The notes below the pieces were generated by a model. The model saw only the letters and a program-made list of their open reading frames with translations. It had not been told where the DNA came from and ran no database searches. Made by a program: the position numbers and the translations under genes. Source: Phytomonospora sp040655735 (GTDB taxonomy: Bacteria; Actinomycetota; Actinomycetes; Mycobacteriales; Micromonosporaceae). From it: a DNA stretch of 64,000 bases. The DNA lies in assembly GCF_040655735.1 (NCBI RefSeq), contig NZ_JBFAKK010000006.1, forward strand, positions 434,001 through 498,000, written 5' to 3'. Positions 33,278 to 41,554 of the stretch are shown here, in pieces (the first letter of the stretch is position 1; each line of letters opens with the position of its first letter).

Positions 33278-33751
33278 ATGTTGCGTCCCGGGATGCTGTC
33301 GTCCACCGCGATGCTGGCCGCTACGGCCTTCGTCGCCACTGTTCCGGCCTTCGCGCCGTGGACACACGAGCCGCCGGCGGTGGCGCGGCACCAGTCCACC
33401 CTCGCTCCGGCGGAGGAGTGCCTGCTGCCCGAGATCGCCGATCAGCGGGGCGCCGACCTTCGCGGCTGCGACTTCACCGGCCTGAGCCTGTCCAAATGGG
33501 ACTTCCGCTCCACGGACGCCAGCTGGTCGGCCTTCGTCGGCACCGACCTGTTCGACACGACCTTCGCCGGCGCGAAGCTCTACGGGGCGGACTTCCGCTA
33601 CGCCGATCTGACCGCCGCGGACCTGCGGGACGCCGATCTGCGCAACGCCGACCTGCGTGGCGCGATCCTCGACGGCGTCATGTGCGGCGGCGCCGTGATC
33701 GAGGGGGCGGCCCTGCCGGAGCAGTGGCCCTGCACCGACGTCCCGGGCTGA
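33278..33751 (+). CDS. Secreted pentapeptide-repeat protein
   Basis: 157 residues from ATG 33278; an upstream TTG at 33260 is possible. The N-terminus is a signal peptide (MLRPGMLSS, then AMLAATAFVATV, cleavage after AFA). From about residue 60, A-D/N-L-R-x pentapeptides run in register (GADLRGCDFTGLSL, then YADLTAADLRDADLRNADLRG), enough for about three turns of a right-handed beta helix. Cys at both ends (EECLLP, GCDF, VMCGG, PWC) may form disulfides after export. Members of this fold mimic nucleic acid or act as scaffolds; a secreted role is unknown. Its upstream 165 bp look AT-richer and probably hold its promoter. Confidence 0.8.
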   Translation: MLRPGMLSSTAMLAATAFVATVPAFAPWTHEPPAVARHQSTLAPAEECLLPEIADQRGADLRGCDFTGLSLSKWDFRSTDASWSAFVGTDLFDTTFAGAKLYGADFRYADLTAADLRDADLRNADLRGAILDGVMCGGAVIEGAALPEQWPCTDVPG

Positions 33752-33792
33752 GCCCGCCACCACAGGGCCCCGCGACGGCGCCGGCGATGCGT

Positions 33793-33896
33793 TAGGCTTC
33801 CACCATGCATCTGCGCGCGAATCTCGCCTGGTGGCCGTCCTAGGACGGCCGCGAAGATGCGCTACCCACCGACTGGGCCGTCCGTTGTGACGGCCC
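33793..33896 (+). promoter_or_regulatory. Trp attenuator of trpS: promoter, leader peptide and alternative hairpins
   Basis: A possible -10 box TAGGCT (33793-33798) places the transcript start at or very near the leader ATG. Four segments follow: 1, GGCCGTCCT (33833-33841, overlapping the tail of the leader peptide from the second Trp codon); 2, AGGACGGCC (33842-33850); 3, GGGCCGTC (33875-33882); 4, GACGGCCC (33889-33896). Segments 1 and 2, 2 and 3, or 3 and 4 can pair. A ribosome stalled on the two Trp codons covers segment 1, lets 2 pair with 3 and prevents the 3-4 terminator. No T run follows segment 4. trpS begins 67 nt later. Confidence 0.8.
33805..33843 (+). CDS. Tryptophan-rich leader peptide of trpS
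   Basis: Twelve codons, MHLRANLAWWPS, then TAG. Two adjacent Trp codons in so short a frame, followed by mutually exclusive hairpins and a TrpRS gene, identify a ribosome-mediated attenuation leader. There is little or no room for a ribosome site after the presumed promoter, so translation is probably leaderless. A comparable arrangement is known upstream of an auxiliary TrpRS gene in Streptomyces coelicolor. Confidence 0.82.
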   Translation: MHLRANLAWWPS

Positions 33897-33962
33897 TGAC
33901 GTGTGTCTCCGCGAGGCGGACCGGGCCCGGCACGGCGGCGGCCCTCCGCTCAAGGAGAAACC

Positions 33963-35000
33963 ATGACCACCGTCACTCCCCCTCGCGACCTCGAACTGTC
34001 CGCGCGCGTGCTCTCGGCACCGGGTGACTTCCGGGTGCTGACCGGGGACCGGCCGACCGGCGAACTGCACGTCGGCCACCTCTTCGGCACGCTGCTCAAC
34101 CGGGTCCTGCTCCAGGATCTCGGCGTGGAGATGTTCGTGCTGGTCGCCGACTACCAGGTCCTCACCGACCGCGACATCGACGGCCGTCTCGGCGGCATCG
34201 TCGACGGGATCGTCCTCGACTACCTCGCCACGGGCCTCGACCCCGAACGGACGACGATCTTCGCGCACTCGGCCGTACCCGCCCTCAACCAGCTGGTCCT
34301 GCCGTTCCTGAGCCTGGTGTCGACCGCCGAGCTGAGCCGCAACCCCACCGTCAAGGACGAGATCGCCAACTCGGGCCGATCGATGGTCAGCGGCCTGATG
34401 TTCACCTATCCCGTGCATCAGGCCGCCGACCTGCTCTTCTGCAAGTCGAACCTGGTGCCCGTCGGCGATGACCAGCTCCCGCACATCGAGGTGACGCGCA
34501 CGATCGCGCGGCGCTTCAACGACCGCTACCGGCCGATGTTCCCGCTGCCCGAGGCGATGCTGTCGCACGCTCCCCGGCTGCTGGGCACCGACGGCGGCAA
34601 GATGGGCAAGAGCCGCGGCAACGCCATCGCGCTGCGGGCGAGCGCCGACGAGACCGCGCGAATGATCAAGGGCGCCAAAACCGACGCCGAGCGGCACATC
34701 ACCTTCGAGCCGGAACGGCGGCCGGAGGTGTCGAACCTGGTGCTGCTGGCGGCCTTGTGCGCCGGACGGGATCCGCACGAGGTCGCCGCCGAGATCGGGG
34801 ACGGCGGCGCGGCCGCGCTGAAGGCGGCGGTGACCGAGGCGGTCAACGAGCGCCTGCGCCCGATGCGGGAGCGGCGGGCCGTGCTCGCCGCCGAGCCCGG
34901 GCTGTCGTCCCGGGTGCTGCGGGCCGGCAACGAGCGGGCGAACGCGATCGCGGAGTCCACTTTGGCCGAAGTGCACGAGGCGATGGGAACCGGGTACTGA
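33963..35000 (+). CDS. trpS: Tryptophanyl-tRNA synthetase
   Basis: 345 residues from ATG 33963, with AAGGAG upstream. Class I signatures: HVGH (H36-H39, the HIGH box) and KMGKS (213-217, the KMSKS loop) in GGKMGKSRGNAI. The protein charges tRNA-Trp with tryptophan in the cytosol. Full length for bacterial TrpRS. Because expression is under a Trp attenuator, it may be the inducible auxiliary enzyme (in Streptomyces such copies resist the inhibitor indolmycin) rather than the only TrpRS; the window cannot tell whether a second copy exists. Confidence 0.95.
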   Translation: MTTVTPPRDLELSARVLSAPGDFRVLTGDRPTGELHVGHLFGTLLNRVLLQDLGVEMFVLVADYQVLTDRDIDGRLGGIVDGIVLDYLATGLDPERTTIFAHSAVPALNQLVLPFLSLVSTAELSRNPTVKDEIANSGRSMVSGLMFTYPVHQAADLLFCKSNLVPVGDDQLPHIEVTRTIARRFNDRYRPMFPLPEAMLSHAPRLLGTDGGKMGKSRGNAIALRASADETARMIKGAKTDAERHITFEPERRPEVSNLVLLAALCAGRDPHEVAAEIGDGGAAALKAAVTEAVNERLRPMRERRAVLAAEPGLSSRVLRAGNERANAIAESTLAEVHEAMGTGY

Positions 35001-35091
35001 CACCCGTCTGGGCTAGGGTCTGTCTGTCGGTCGGCGGGCAGGCCCTGGCGCGGCCGGCCACCCCCGGTACGCGATGAGAGGAACACCCCTG

Positions 35092-35844
35092 ATGGTGCTG
35101 CGCAGGTTGTTGGCCGCTTTCGGTGCGGGCGTGGAGGTCGACACACTGCTGTCGGGCTCGGTCCGTCCAGGTGGGACGCTCAGCGGGGAGGTGCGGTTCT
35201 CCAGCGGCAAGTCCGACCACCGGGTCACCGCGATCAACCTGGAGTTCGTCGCCGAGGTCGAGGTGGAACGCGAGGGGCAGACGCACAAGTCGCGCTACGA
35301 GTTCTTCGAGGCGAAGGTCGCCGGCGAGGTGCTGCTCGCGGCGGGTTCGACGCACTCGGTCCCCTTCGCGCTGCCGGTGCCGTGGGAGACACCCCTGTCG
35401 ACGCTGGGCGGGCATCAGCTCTACGGGATCCGCCTCGGCGTGTCGACCGAGCTGGAGCTGGCCGGTGCACTCGACAAGGGCGACCTCGATCCGTTGCACG
35501 TCGAGCCGCTGCCGGTGCACGAGGCGGTGCTGAACGCGCTCGGCCGGCTGGGTTTCACCTTCTCCAAGGCCGATCTGGAGTCGGGCACCATCCCGGGTTC
35601 GCAGATGCCCTTCTACCAGGAGATCGAGTACTGGCCCGGCGGCCAGTTCCGCAACTCCTTCAAGGAACTGGAGCTGACCTTCGTCACCGGTCCGTCCACG
35701 GTGGACGTGATCCTGGAGGCCGACCGGCGCGGCGGCTTCCTGTCGGCGGGCCGCGACGCGCTCAACCGCTTCACGCTCCCGCACTCCGAGAGCGGCGACC
35801 TGACCGCGCTGATCAACGAGAAGCTGGGCCGGCTGTCGGCCTAG
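35092..35844 (+). CDS. Spo0M-type sporulation-control protein
   Basis: 250 residues from ATG 35092 (a further ATG at 35074 precedes it; AGAGGA lies 10-15 nt upstream of 35092). Arrestin-like beta-sandwich of the SpoOM family: LLAAFGAGVEVDTLL, RPGGTLSGEVRF and VPFALPVPWETPLSTLGGHQLYGIRLGVSTELELAGALDKGD are characteristic. The C-terminal quarter carries YWPGGQFRNSFKELELTF. In Bacillus Spo0M influences sporulation and cytoskeleton or cell wall processes; in actinobacteria its role is undefined. Cytosolic; single gene downstream of trpS by about 90 bp. Confidence 0.88.
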   Translation: MVLRRLLAAFGAGVEVDTLLSGSVRPGGTLSGEVRFSSGKSDHRVTAINLEFVAEVEVEREGQTHKSRYEFFEAKVAGEVLLAAGSTHSVPFALPVPWETPLSTLGGHQLYGIRLGVSTELELAGALDKGDLDPLHVEPLPVHEAVLNALGRLGFTFSKADLESGTIPGSQMPFYQEIEYWPGGQFRNSFKELELTFVTGPSTVDVILEADRRGGFLSAGRDALNRFTLPHSESGDLTALINEKLGRLSA

Positions 35845-35878
35845 GCCCCACGGGCGCGGGGTGATCTGCCGCACACGC

Positions 35879-36466
35879 CTAGGGCTCCTCGGCGGTGAGG
35901 TAGCGCTGGACGGTCGGGCCCATCCAGGCGACGAACTCCTCGGGTTCGAGCGCCGCGACCGGCGGAAGGCGCAGCACGTAGCGACACAGCACGATCCCGA
36001 GGAGCTGGGTGACGACGAGCCCGGCGCGCTTCTCGGCGCGCGCGGTGTCCTCGCCGAAGAGCCGTCCAAGTCCGGCGAGGACCTGTTCGGCCCAGATCTC
36101 GCGCATGCGCGCGGCGGCGGCCTCCTCGCTGGAGACCGCGGTGCGCAGCAGCGCGACGAGAGTGCGGTCGCTCTCCCACAGACCGAGAAGGTGCCGCACG
36201 ATCGACTCGCCGAGCTCGTCGCGCGGGATCGCGGTGAAGTCCGGCAGTCGCAGGTCGTAGCTGGCGGCGAGGGCGAACAGCTTCTCCTTGCTGCCGAAGT
36301 AGCGCATGACCATCGCCGGGTCGATGTGGGCGTCGGCGGCGATGGCACGGATGGTGGCGCCCTCGTAGCCCTCGGCGATGAACCTCTCCCGGGCCGCGTC
36401 GAGGATGGCCGCTTTCGTGGAGTCCGAGCGGCGCCGTCGCGTGGGGGTCTGGTCGGTCGAGGTCAT
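35879..36466 (-). CDS. TetR-family transcriptional regulator
   Basis: 195 residues from ATG 36466. The N-terminal helix-turn-helix is KAAILDAARERFIAEGYEGATIRAIAADAHIDPAMVMRYFGSKEKLF; the C-terminal ligand domain is of the TetR_C_17-like type (ALEPEEFVAWMGPTVQRYL end). A 16-bp palindrome 14 nt upstream of its start is the likely autoregulatory operator. No obvious divergent target gene: upstream lies the 3' end of the GH3 gene. Targets unknown. Confidence 0.92.
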   Translation of the reverse strand: MTSTDQTPTRRRRSDSTKAAILDAARERFIAEGYEGATIRAIAADAHIDPAMVMRYFGSKEKLFALAASYDLRLPDFTAIPRDELGESIVRHLLGLWESDRTLVALLRTAVSSEEAAAARMREIWAEQVLAGLGRLFGEDTARAEKRAGLVVTQLLGIVLCRYVLRLPPVAALEPEEFVAWMGPTVQRYLTAEEP

Positions 36467-36479
36467 GACCGCATCCTAC

Positions 36480-36495
36480 GTCAACAGCCGTTGAC
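36480..36495. promoter_or_regulatory. Palindromic operator of the adjacent TetR gene
   Basis: GTCAAC, 4 nt, GTTGAC: perfect 6-bp arms, 14 nt upstream of the TetR start. Form and position fit autoregulation by a TetR dimer. Confidence 0.6.
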
Positions 36496-36523
36496 CCGGG
36501 GTCGCCCGAGCGGGCGACCCCGG
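36496..36523 (-). terminator. Terminator hairpin after the GH3 gene
   Basis: Thirteen-base arms (CCGGGGTCGCCCG and its complement) around a 2-nt centre, 12 nt beyond the stop of the minus-strand beta-glucosidase gene and directly abutting the TetR operator. Very stable; no T tract. Confidence 0.6.
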
Positions 36524-36534
36524 AAGGGGCGGGT

Positions 36535-38973
36535 CTACACCTCGACGACCGCCGAGAGGCGCAGGTCGGCGACCGAACGCCCGGCGTGCACGACATAGGA
36601 GCCGCCGACCGTCCGCCACTCCCCCGCGCCCTCGTCCCAGATGCGCGCCGAGCGCGCCGGGATCTCGACCACGGCCTCCGTCTCACCGCCCGCGGGGGCG
36701 GTCACCGACGCGAAACCCGCGAGCCACCGCGCCGGACGCTCGGCGTCGGCCTCCGCGGGCTCCAGGTACACCTGCACGACCTCGCGACCGTCGCGGTCAC
36801 CGGTGTTGGACACCCGCACGCGCACCGTGGCGAGCACCTCGGGGTCGTCCGACTCCTCGGCGGCGATGTCGCCGTACTCCCAGTCGGTGTAGCCCAGCCC
36901 GTGCCCGAACCAGAACGCCGGCGCCACGCCGCCGCGCTCCCAGGCGCGGTAGCCGATGAACACGCCCTCGTCGTAGACGAGCCGCCCGCCGGCCGGCTCG
37001 ACCTGGGACACCGGGGCGTCGGCCAGCCGTGCCGGCCAGGTCGTCGGCAGCCGCCCGCCGGGCTCGGCGGCACCGGTCAGCACATCGGCGAGGGCCCCGG
37101 CGAACTCCTGGCCGCCGAACCAGGTCAGCAGGACCGCCGAGACGTCGTCGGCCCACGGCATCTCCACCGGCGCCCCGGCGGTGACGACCACGACGGTGCG
37201 CTCGTTGGCGGCGGCGACCCGCGCCACGAGGTCGTCCTGGCGCCCGGGCAGCGCGAGGCTCTCGCGGTCGAAGCCCTCGCTTTCGACCGTCTCGGTGGTG
37301 TTGACGAACACGACGGCGACGTCGGCGGATCCGGCGGCCTCCGCGGCGCGCTCGATGCCCTCGTCCTCGCCCGGTTGCGGGGCGGTGTGCCCGAGGGTGA
37401 AGAAGACCAGTTTCAGGGGCCCGGAGACCTGCTCGGGCGCGATCGTCGCGGTCAGGGAGAGCCTCGCCGCCTCCCCGGCGTTCAACGGCACGGTGAGGCG
37501 CGTGCTGGGCGGGTCGATGAAGGCCGCGACCGGGTCGGGGCTGGTGGGAAGCAGGGCACCCTCGAAGAGGGTCCGCTCGTCCAGGGTCAGGCGGTAGTAG
37601 CCGATGCCGGCCACCGTGAAGTGGTGATCGCCCGACACCGCGGGCGTGAACGCGCCCGTCAGCTCCACCGACGACAGCCGCAGCGAGTCGACTCCCGTGG
37701 GCAGCTCGCCCATCCAGCCGACGCGGCTTTCGACGAGGACGTCCTCGGACAGGATCGTGCCCTGGGCGTCGCGCGCGATCGACCGGAACTCACCGGATAC
37801 CGGCGGGATCTGCGTTCGCGCATCGGTGCCGACCTCGTAGGAGACCTTCACTCCCGGCAGCGCCTCGCGCAGCGCGTCGAGCGGGGAGGCGATGTGGGGA
37901 ACGAACACCTGCGCGCTCCCGCCGCCCATCACCCGCGGTTCGGTCGCCGCCATGCCGATCACCGCGATGCTGGCGACGTCTGCGAGCGGGAGCAGCCCGC
38001 CCACGTTCCTGGCCAGGACGAAGGAGCGCGCCGCCACGTCCCGCGCGTGCGCGGCCCCGTCGACCTCGGCCGGGAACTCGACGACCGCGGCGGGCACGTC
38101 CTCCAGGGCACCGACGCGCGCGGCCAGCCGCAGGACCCTCCGCACCAGTTCGTCGACGACGGCCTCCTCGACGCGTCCGTCGCGCACCGCGGCGGCCAAG
38201 TGCTCGCCGTAGACCGTCACCGGGCCCGGCATCGCCACGTCGGTGCCGCCCAGGGCCGAGCCGACCGTGTCGCGGGAGGCCGTCCAGTCCGAGACCACGA
38301 ACCCGTCGAAGCCCCACTCCTCGCGCAGCACGCCGTTCTGGAGGGCGGAGTGCTCGGTCATCGTCGTGCCGTTCACCGAGTTGTAGGCCGACATCACGCC
38401 CCAGGCGCCCGCCTCGCGCACCGCGGTCTCGAAGGGCGCCAGGTACAGCTCGCGCAGCGCGCGTTCACCGACGACGGCGTCGAGCGTCATCCGGTCGGTC
38501 TCGGAGTCGTTGGCCACGAAGTGCTTCACGGTCGTGGCGACCCCGCCGGACTGGACGCCGCGCACGAAGGCGGCGGCCATCGCCCCGGTGAGCAGCGGGT
38601 CCTCCGAGTAGCCCTCGAAGTGGCGTCCGCCCAGCGGTGAGCGGTGCAGGTTCACCGTCGGCGCGAGCAGCACGTGGACGCCCTTGCGGCGGGCCTCCTG
38701 CGCGAGCAGACGGCCGCTCTTCTCGGCGAGTTCGGGATCCCAGCTCGCTGCCTGGGCCGTCGGACTGGGCAGGGCGATGGCGGCGTCGCCGGTCCAGGAG
38801 CGGCCCCGCACCCCGATCGGCCCGTCCGACATCACGATCGGCGCGAGTCCGACCTCGGCCACGCCCGGCAGCGACCACATGTCCTGCCCTGCCAGCAGCC
38901 TGGTCTTGGTGTCGAGGTCGAGTGCGGCGAGGGCCCGCTCTACGGCGGCTTCGGCGTCTTCGGTGTGCGGCAT
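36535..38973 (-). CDS. GH3 beta-glucosidase with PA14 insert
   Basis: 812 residues from ATG 38973, with AAGGGG upstream. Family 3 (alpha/beta)8 barrel: APIVMSDGPIGVRG, KHFVANDSETDR (the KH acid/base-side substrate loop) and the nucleophile Asp in GFDGFVVSDWTAS. A PA14 beta-barrel is inserted at about 420-560 (LTGAFTPAVSGDHHFTVAGIGYYRLTLDE). The second domain has VVVVTAGAPVEMPW and LLTWFGGQEFAGALADVL, and a fibronectin-III-like end. It cleaves terminal beta-glucosides; without a signal peptide it works in the cytosol on imported cello- or gentio-oligosaccharides. Divergent from a TetR gene over a 22-bp palindrome. Confidence 0.93.
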   Translation of the reverse strand: MPHTEDAEAAVERALAALDLDTKTRLLAGQDMWSLPGVAEVGLAPIVMSDGPIGVRGRSWTGDAAIALPSPTAQAASWDPELAEKSGRLLAQEARRKGVHVLLAPTVNLHRSPLGGRHFEGYSEDPLLTGAMAAAFVRGVQSGGVATTVKHFVANDSETDRMTLDAVVGERALRELYLAPFETAVREAGAWGVMSAYNSVNGTTMTEHSALQNGVLREEWGFDGFVVSDWTASRDTVGSALGGTDVAMPGPVTVYGEHLAAAVRDGRVEEAVVDELVRRVLRLAARVGALEDVPAAVVEFPAEVDGAAHARDVAARSFVLARNVGGLLPLADVASIAVIGMAATEPRVMGGGSAQVFVPHIASPLDALREALPGVKVSYEVGTDARTQIPPVSGEFRSIARDAQGTILSEDVLVESRVGWMGELPTGVDSLRLSSVELTGAFTPAVSGDHHFTVAGIGYYRLTLDERTLFEGALLPTSPDPVAAFIDPPSTRLTVPLNAGEAARLSLTATIAPEQVSGPLKLVFFTLGHTAPQPGEDEGIERAAEAAGSADVAVVFVNTTETVESEGFDRESLALPGRQDDLVARVAAANERTVVVVTAGAPVEMPWADDVSAVLLTWFGGQEFAGALADVLTGAAEPGGRLPTTWPARLADAPVSQVEPAGGRLVYDEGVFIGYRAWERGGVAPAFWFGHGLGYTDWEYGDIAAEESDDPEVLATVRVRVSNTGDRDGREVVQVYLEPAEADAERPARWLAGFASVTAPAGGETEAVVEIPARSARIWDEGAGEWRTVGGSYVVHAGRSVADLRLSAVVEV

Positions 38974-39085
38974 GGTCGGCGAACCCCTTTTGGTGTGAGC
39001 GGCGGTGCCGCGCCGCCGTTCCGGCGGCGGGGAGCGCCGGCGAAGCTCGGCGCGAAATGGTCGTGGTCCTTCGAAGCATCCCACG

Positions 39086-39107
39086 ACCTACCGAGTGCTC
39101 GGTAGGT
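39086..39107. promoter_or_regulatory. TetR operator between beta-glucosidase and TetR genes
   Basis: Two perfect 10-bp arms, ACCTACCGAG and CTCGGTAGGT, separated by TG. It lies 113 nt upstream of the GH3 start and 92 nt upstream of the divergent TetR start. This type of ACCTACCGAG box is a common TetR-family operator in actinobacteria. Confidence 0.75.
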
Positions 39108-39198
39108 ATTCGGAGGGGCGGACCCCGGCCGACCGACTCAGGATCCGACCATAACGGGCAGCACTCACCGACCGGCCGGGAACACATAGGCTCGGCCC

Positions 39199-39777
39199 AT
39201 GACGCAGGCACGCACCGCACGTCGCACCGCCCGGCCCGAGGAACGCCGCCAGGAGATCCTCGAAGCCGCACTCGCCCTGTTCGCCGAACGCGGCTACCGC
39301 GGTGCCAGCCTCGCCACCATCGCGGAAAGGGTCGGGCTCACCCAGCAGGGCCTCTTGCATTACTTCCCCAGCAAGGACCGGCTCCTCGCCGAGGTGCTGC
39401 GGCTGCGCGACGAACGCGACATGGCCGCCCTCGGTTCTGCCAACCCTGACCTCGACGCACTGGCGCGCATCGTCGAACTCAACGAGAAGCGCCGCGGAAT
39501 GGTGCAGTCCTACACGGTCCTGTCGGCCGACAGCGTGACCGAAGGCCACCCCGCGCGGGAGTTCTTCACCGAGCGGTACGAACGCCTGCGAGGCGAGCTC
39601 ACCGCGGTCGTGCGGGCCGAACTCGGCGAGGATCTGCGCGCGGGTCTCACGCCGGAGACGGCGGCGGCGCTGCTGATCGCCGTGATGGACGGAATGCAGC
39701 TCCAGTGGCTGCTGTCCGACGAGCGCGTCGAGATGGCCGGCGCCTTCCGGGGGATGCTCGCACTGCTGCGCGGGTGA
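39199..39777 (+). CDS. TetR-family regulator of the divergent beta-glucosidase
   Basis: 192 residues from ATG 39199. The helix-turn-helix reads RQEILEAALALFAERGYRGASLATIAERVGLTQQGLLHYFPSKDRLL, a strong TetR signature; the C-terminal domain ends EMAGAFRGMLALL. It faces the GH3 beta-glucosidase gene across a 22-bp palindrome and is probably its repressor, released by a glucoside or downstream metabolite. A hairpin terminator with flanking A and T runs follows the stop. Confidence 0.93.
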   Translation: MTQARTARRTARPEERRQEILEAALALFAERGYRGASLATIAERVGLTQQGLLHYFPSKDRLLAEVLRLRDERDMAALGSANPDLDALARIVELNEKRRGMVQSYTVLSADSVTEGHPAREFFTERYERLRGELTAVVRAELGEDLRAGLTPETAAALLIAVMDGMQLQWLLSDERVEMAGAFRGMLALLRG

Positions 39778-39803
39778 CGGCGGCGGACCCGGGACACAAA
39801 AAA

Positions 39804-39832
39804 GCTCGAAACGGAACTTTCCCGTTTCGAGC
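39804..39832. terminator. Bidirectional intrinsic terminator
   Basis: GCTCGAAACGG / CCGTTTCGAGC, 11-bp perfect stem with a 7-nt loop, an A run on the left (AAAAAA before the stem) and a short T-rich tract on the right. It serves the TetR gene on the plus strand and the tRNA-Pro gene on the minus strand. Confidence 0.85.
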
Positions 39833-39840
39833 CGTTTCTG

Positions 39841-39914
39841 TCGGGATGGCGGGATTCGAACCCACGACCCCCTGACCCCCAGTCAGGTACGCTACCAAGC
39901 TGCGCCACATCCCG
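39841..39914 (-). tRNA. tRNA-Pro (anticodon GGG)
   Basis: Reading the minus strand: acceptor CGGGATG pairs with CATCCCG, discriminator A. The D arm follows (GCGCAGCTTGGTAGCGT), then the anticodon arm CCTGA-CTGGGGG-TCAGG with anticodon GGG, a short variable loop and the T arm with GGTTCGAATCC. All arms pair. CCA is not encoded. The transcript would end at the hairpin just downstream. Confidence 0.95.
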
Positions 39915-40086
39915 AAGCCGCCCGCACCTTGTGAGCACTGGCAGCGATGAGAAGCTTAACGCAAGCCCCCCGGGCGCCCGCAAGCAGGTAACCGTGCTCG
40001 GCGAATCCCCGGCCCACCTGCGAACTCTCACCTTCGCGTCCTCAATGGACGTTCCCGGCCCGCCGTGTCGTGCCGTTGACGCGAAA

Positions 40087-40116
40087 GCGCCCGGCGGGGT
40101 CTCCCCCACCGGGCGC
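40087..40116 (-). terminator. Terminator of the cmk-der operon
   Basis: GCGCCCGG / CCGGGCGC arms with additional inner G4/C4 pairing, 16 nt beyond the der stop. On the minus strand the stem is followed by TTTCGCG, a weak T tract. Confidence 0.65.
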
Positions 40117-40132
40117 CGACACGAAAACGCGC

Positions 40133-41554
40133 CTACTTCTTCGCGCTCTTGCCACCCGGCTTGCCGCGCTTCTCGCGCGCCTTCACCGAGATCGAGATCG
40201 GGCTGCCGGTGAAGCCGAAGTCCTCGCGCAGCCGGCGCTCGACGTAACGCACGTACTGCGGGTCGAGGCGGCCCGAGGTGAACAGGATGAACCTGGGCGG
40301 GCGGATGTCGACCTGGGTCGCGAACAGGATCCTCGGCGCCTTGCCGCCCCGGATGGGGTGCGGGTGAGCGGCGATGAGGGCGGCGAGCCACTGGTTGAGC
40401 TCACCGGTGGTCACCCGCTGCTCCCAGCCGTCCAGCGCGACCCGGATCTCCCTGGCGAGCTTCTGGACGGCGCGGCCGGTCAGCGCGGAGATGTTGACCC
40501 GCGGCGCCCAGGTGATGCGGCGCAGCTCGCGGTCGATCTCGCGGTCGAGGTAGTAACGGCGGTCCTCGTCGACCAGGTCCCACTTGTTGAAGACGATGAC
40601 CAGCGCCCGGCCCGCCTCGACGACCTGCGTCAGGACCCGCTGGTCCTGCTCGCTGATCGGCTCGGAGGAGTCGAGGAGCACCACGGCGACCTCGGCGGCC
40701 TCGATGGCCGACTGGGTGCGCAGGCTGGCGTAGTACTCGGTGCCGCTGGCCTGCCCGACCCGACGCCGCAGCCCGGCGGTGTCGACGAGGTGGAAGGTCT
40801 CCCCGTCGATCTCGACGAGGCTGTCGACCGGGTCGACGGTGGTGCCGGCGACGGAGTCCACGACGGCCCGCTGATCCTTGGAGAGCTGGTTGAGCAGGCT
40901 CGACTTGCCGACGTTGGGACGGCCCACCAGCGCGACGCGGCGCGGGCCGCCCGGCTTCGGGTCGCGATCCTCGGGCATCTCCGGGAGAAGCTTGAGGATC
41001 TCGTCGAGCAGGTCGCCCGAGCCTCGGCCGTGCAGGGCCGAGACCGGGAAGGGCTCGCCAAGACCGAGGGACCACAGCGCGGCGGCCTCGGGCTCGACGC
41101 GCTGGTCGTCGACCTTGTTGGCGATCAGCAGGACGGGCTTGCCGCCCCGCTGGAGGACGCGCGCGGCGGCCTCGTCGGTGTCGGTGGCGCCCACGACCGC
41201 GTCGACGACGAGCAGGATCACGTCGGCGGTGCGCATCGCGATCTCCGCCTGCGTCGCGATCGCGGCGGCGCGGCCCTTGGCGTCGGGCTCCCAGCCGCCG
41301 GTGTCGACGAGCGTGAAGCGGCGGCCCGCCCACTGCGCGTCGTAGGCGACACGGTCGCGGGTGACGCCCGGAACGTCCTCGACGACCGCCTGGCGGCGCC
41401 CGAGGATGCGGTTCACGAGGGTCGACTTGCCGACGTTCGGACGGCCGACGACGGCGACGACCGGTACCGGGCCTTCGTCGAGTTCGGCCTTGGCGGCCTC
41501 GACGTCGGCGGTGAACTCTTCGGCGAGCGCGGCCCAGATGGCCTCGTCAGTCAC
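40133..41554 (-). CDS. der: Ribosome-assembly GTPase Der (EngA)
   Basis: 473 residues from GTG 41554. Two tandem GTPase domains, each with its own P loop: VAVVGRPNVGKSTLVNRILG near residue 34 and VALVGRPNVGKSSLLNQLS near residue 207. NKVD and NKWD specificity motifs are visible (LIANKVDD, VFNKWDLVD). The C-terminal KH-like domain ends with basic residues. It is essential for 50S subunit maturation. It overlaps the cmk gene by 8 nt, the usual cmk-der arrangement in actinobacteria. Confidence 0.97.
   Translation of the reverse strand: MTDEAIWAALAEEFTADVEAAKAELDEGPVPVVAVVGRPNVGKSTLVNRILGRRQAVVEDVPGVTRDRVAYDAQWAGRRFTLVDTGGWEPDAKGRAAAIATQAEIAMRTADVILLVVDAVVGATDTDEAAARVLQRGGKPVLLIANKVDDQRVEPEAAALWSLGLGEPFPVSALHGRGSGDLLDEILKLLPEMPEDRDPKPGGPRRVALVGRPNVGKSSLLNQLSKDQRAVVDSVAGTTVDPVDSLVEIDGETFHLVDTAGLRRRVGQASGTEYYASLRTQSAIEAAEVAVVLLDSSEPISEQDQRVLTQVVEAGRALVIVFNKWDLVDEDRRYYLDREIDRELRRITWAPRVNISALTGRAVQKLAREIRVALDGWEQRVTTGELNQWLAALIAAHPHPIRGGKAPRILFATQVDIRPPRFILFTSGRLDPQYVRYVERRLREDFGFTGSPISISVKAREKRGKPGGKSAKK

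Noticed and set aside
36586..38640. Long plus-strand frame opposite the GH3 gene
   Set aside because: Antisense of an intact GH3 enzyme; no start site or domains.
39841..39914. tRNA-Pro as an integration site of a mobile element
   Set aside because: No integrase or repeated tRNA 3' end lies nearby. The only tyrosine recombinase, at 47217, has the position and sequence of housekeeping XerD.
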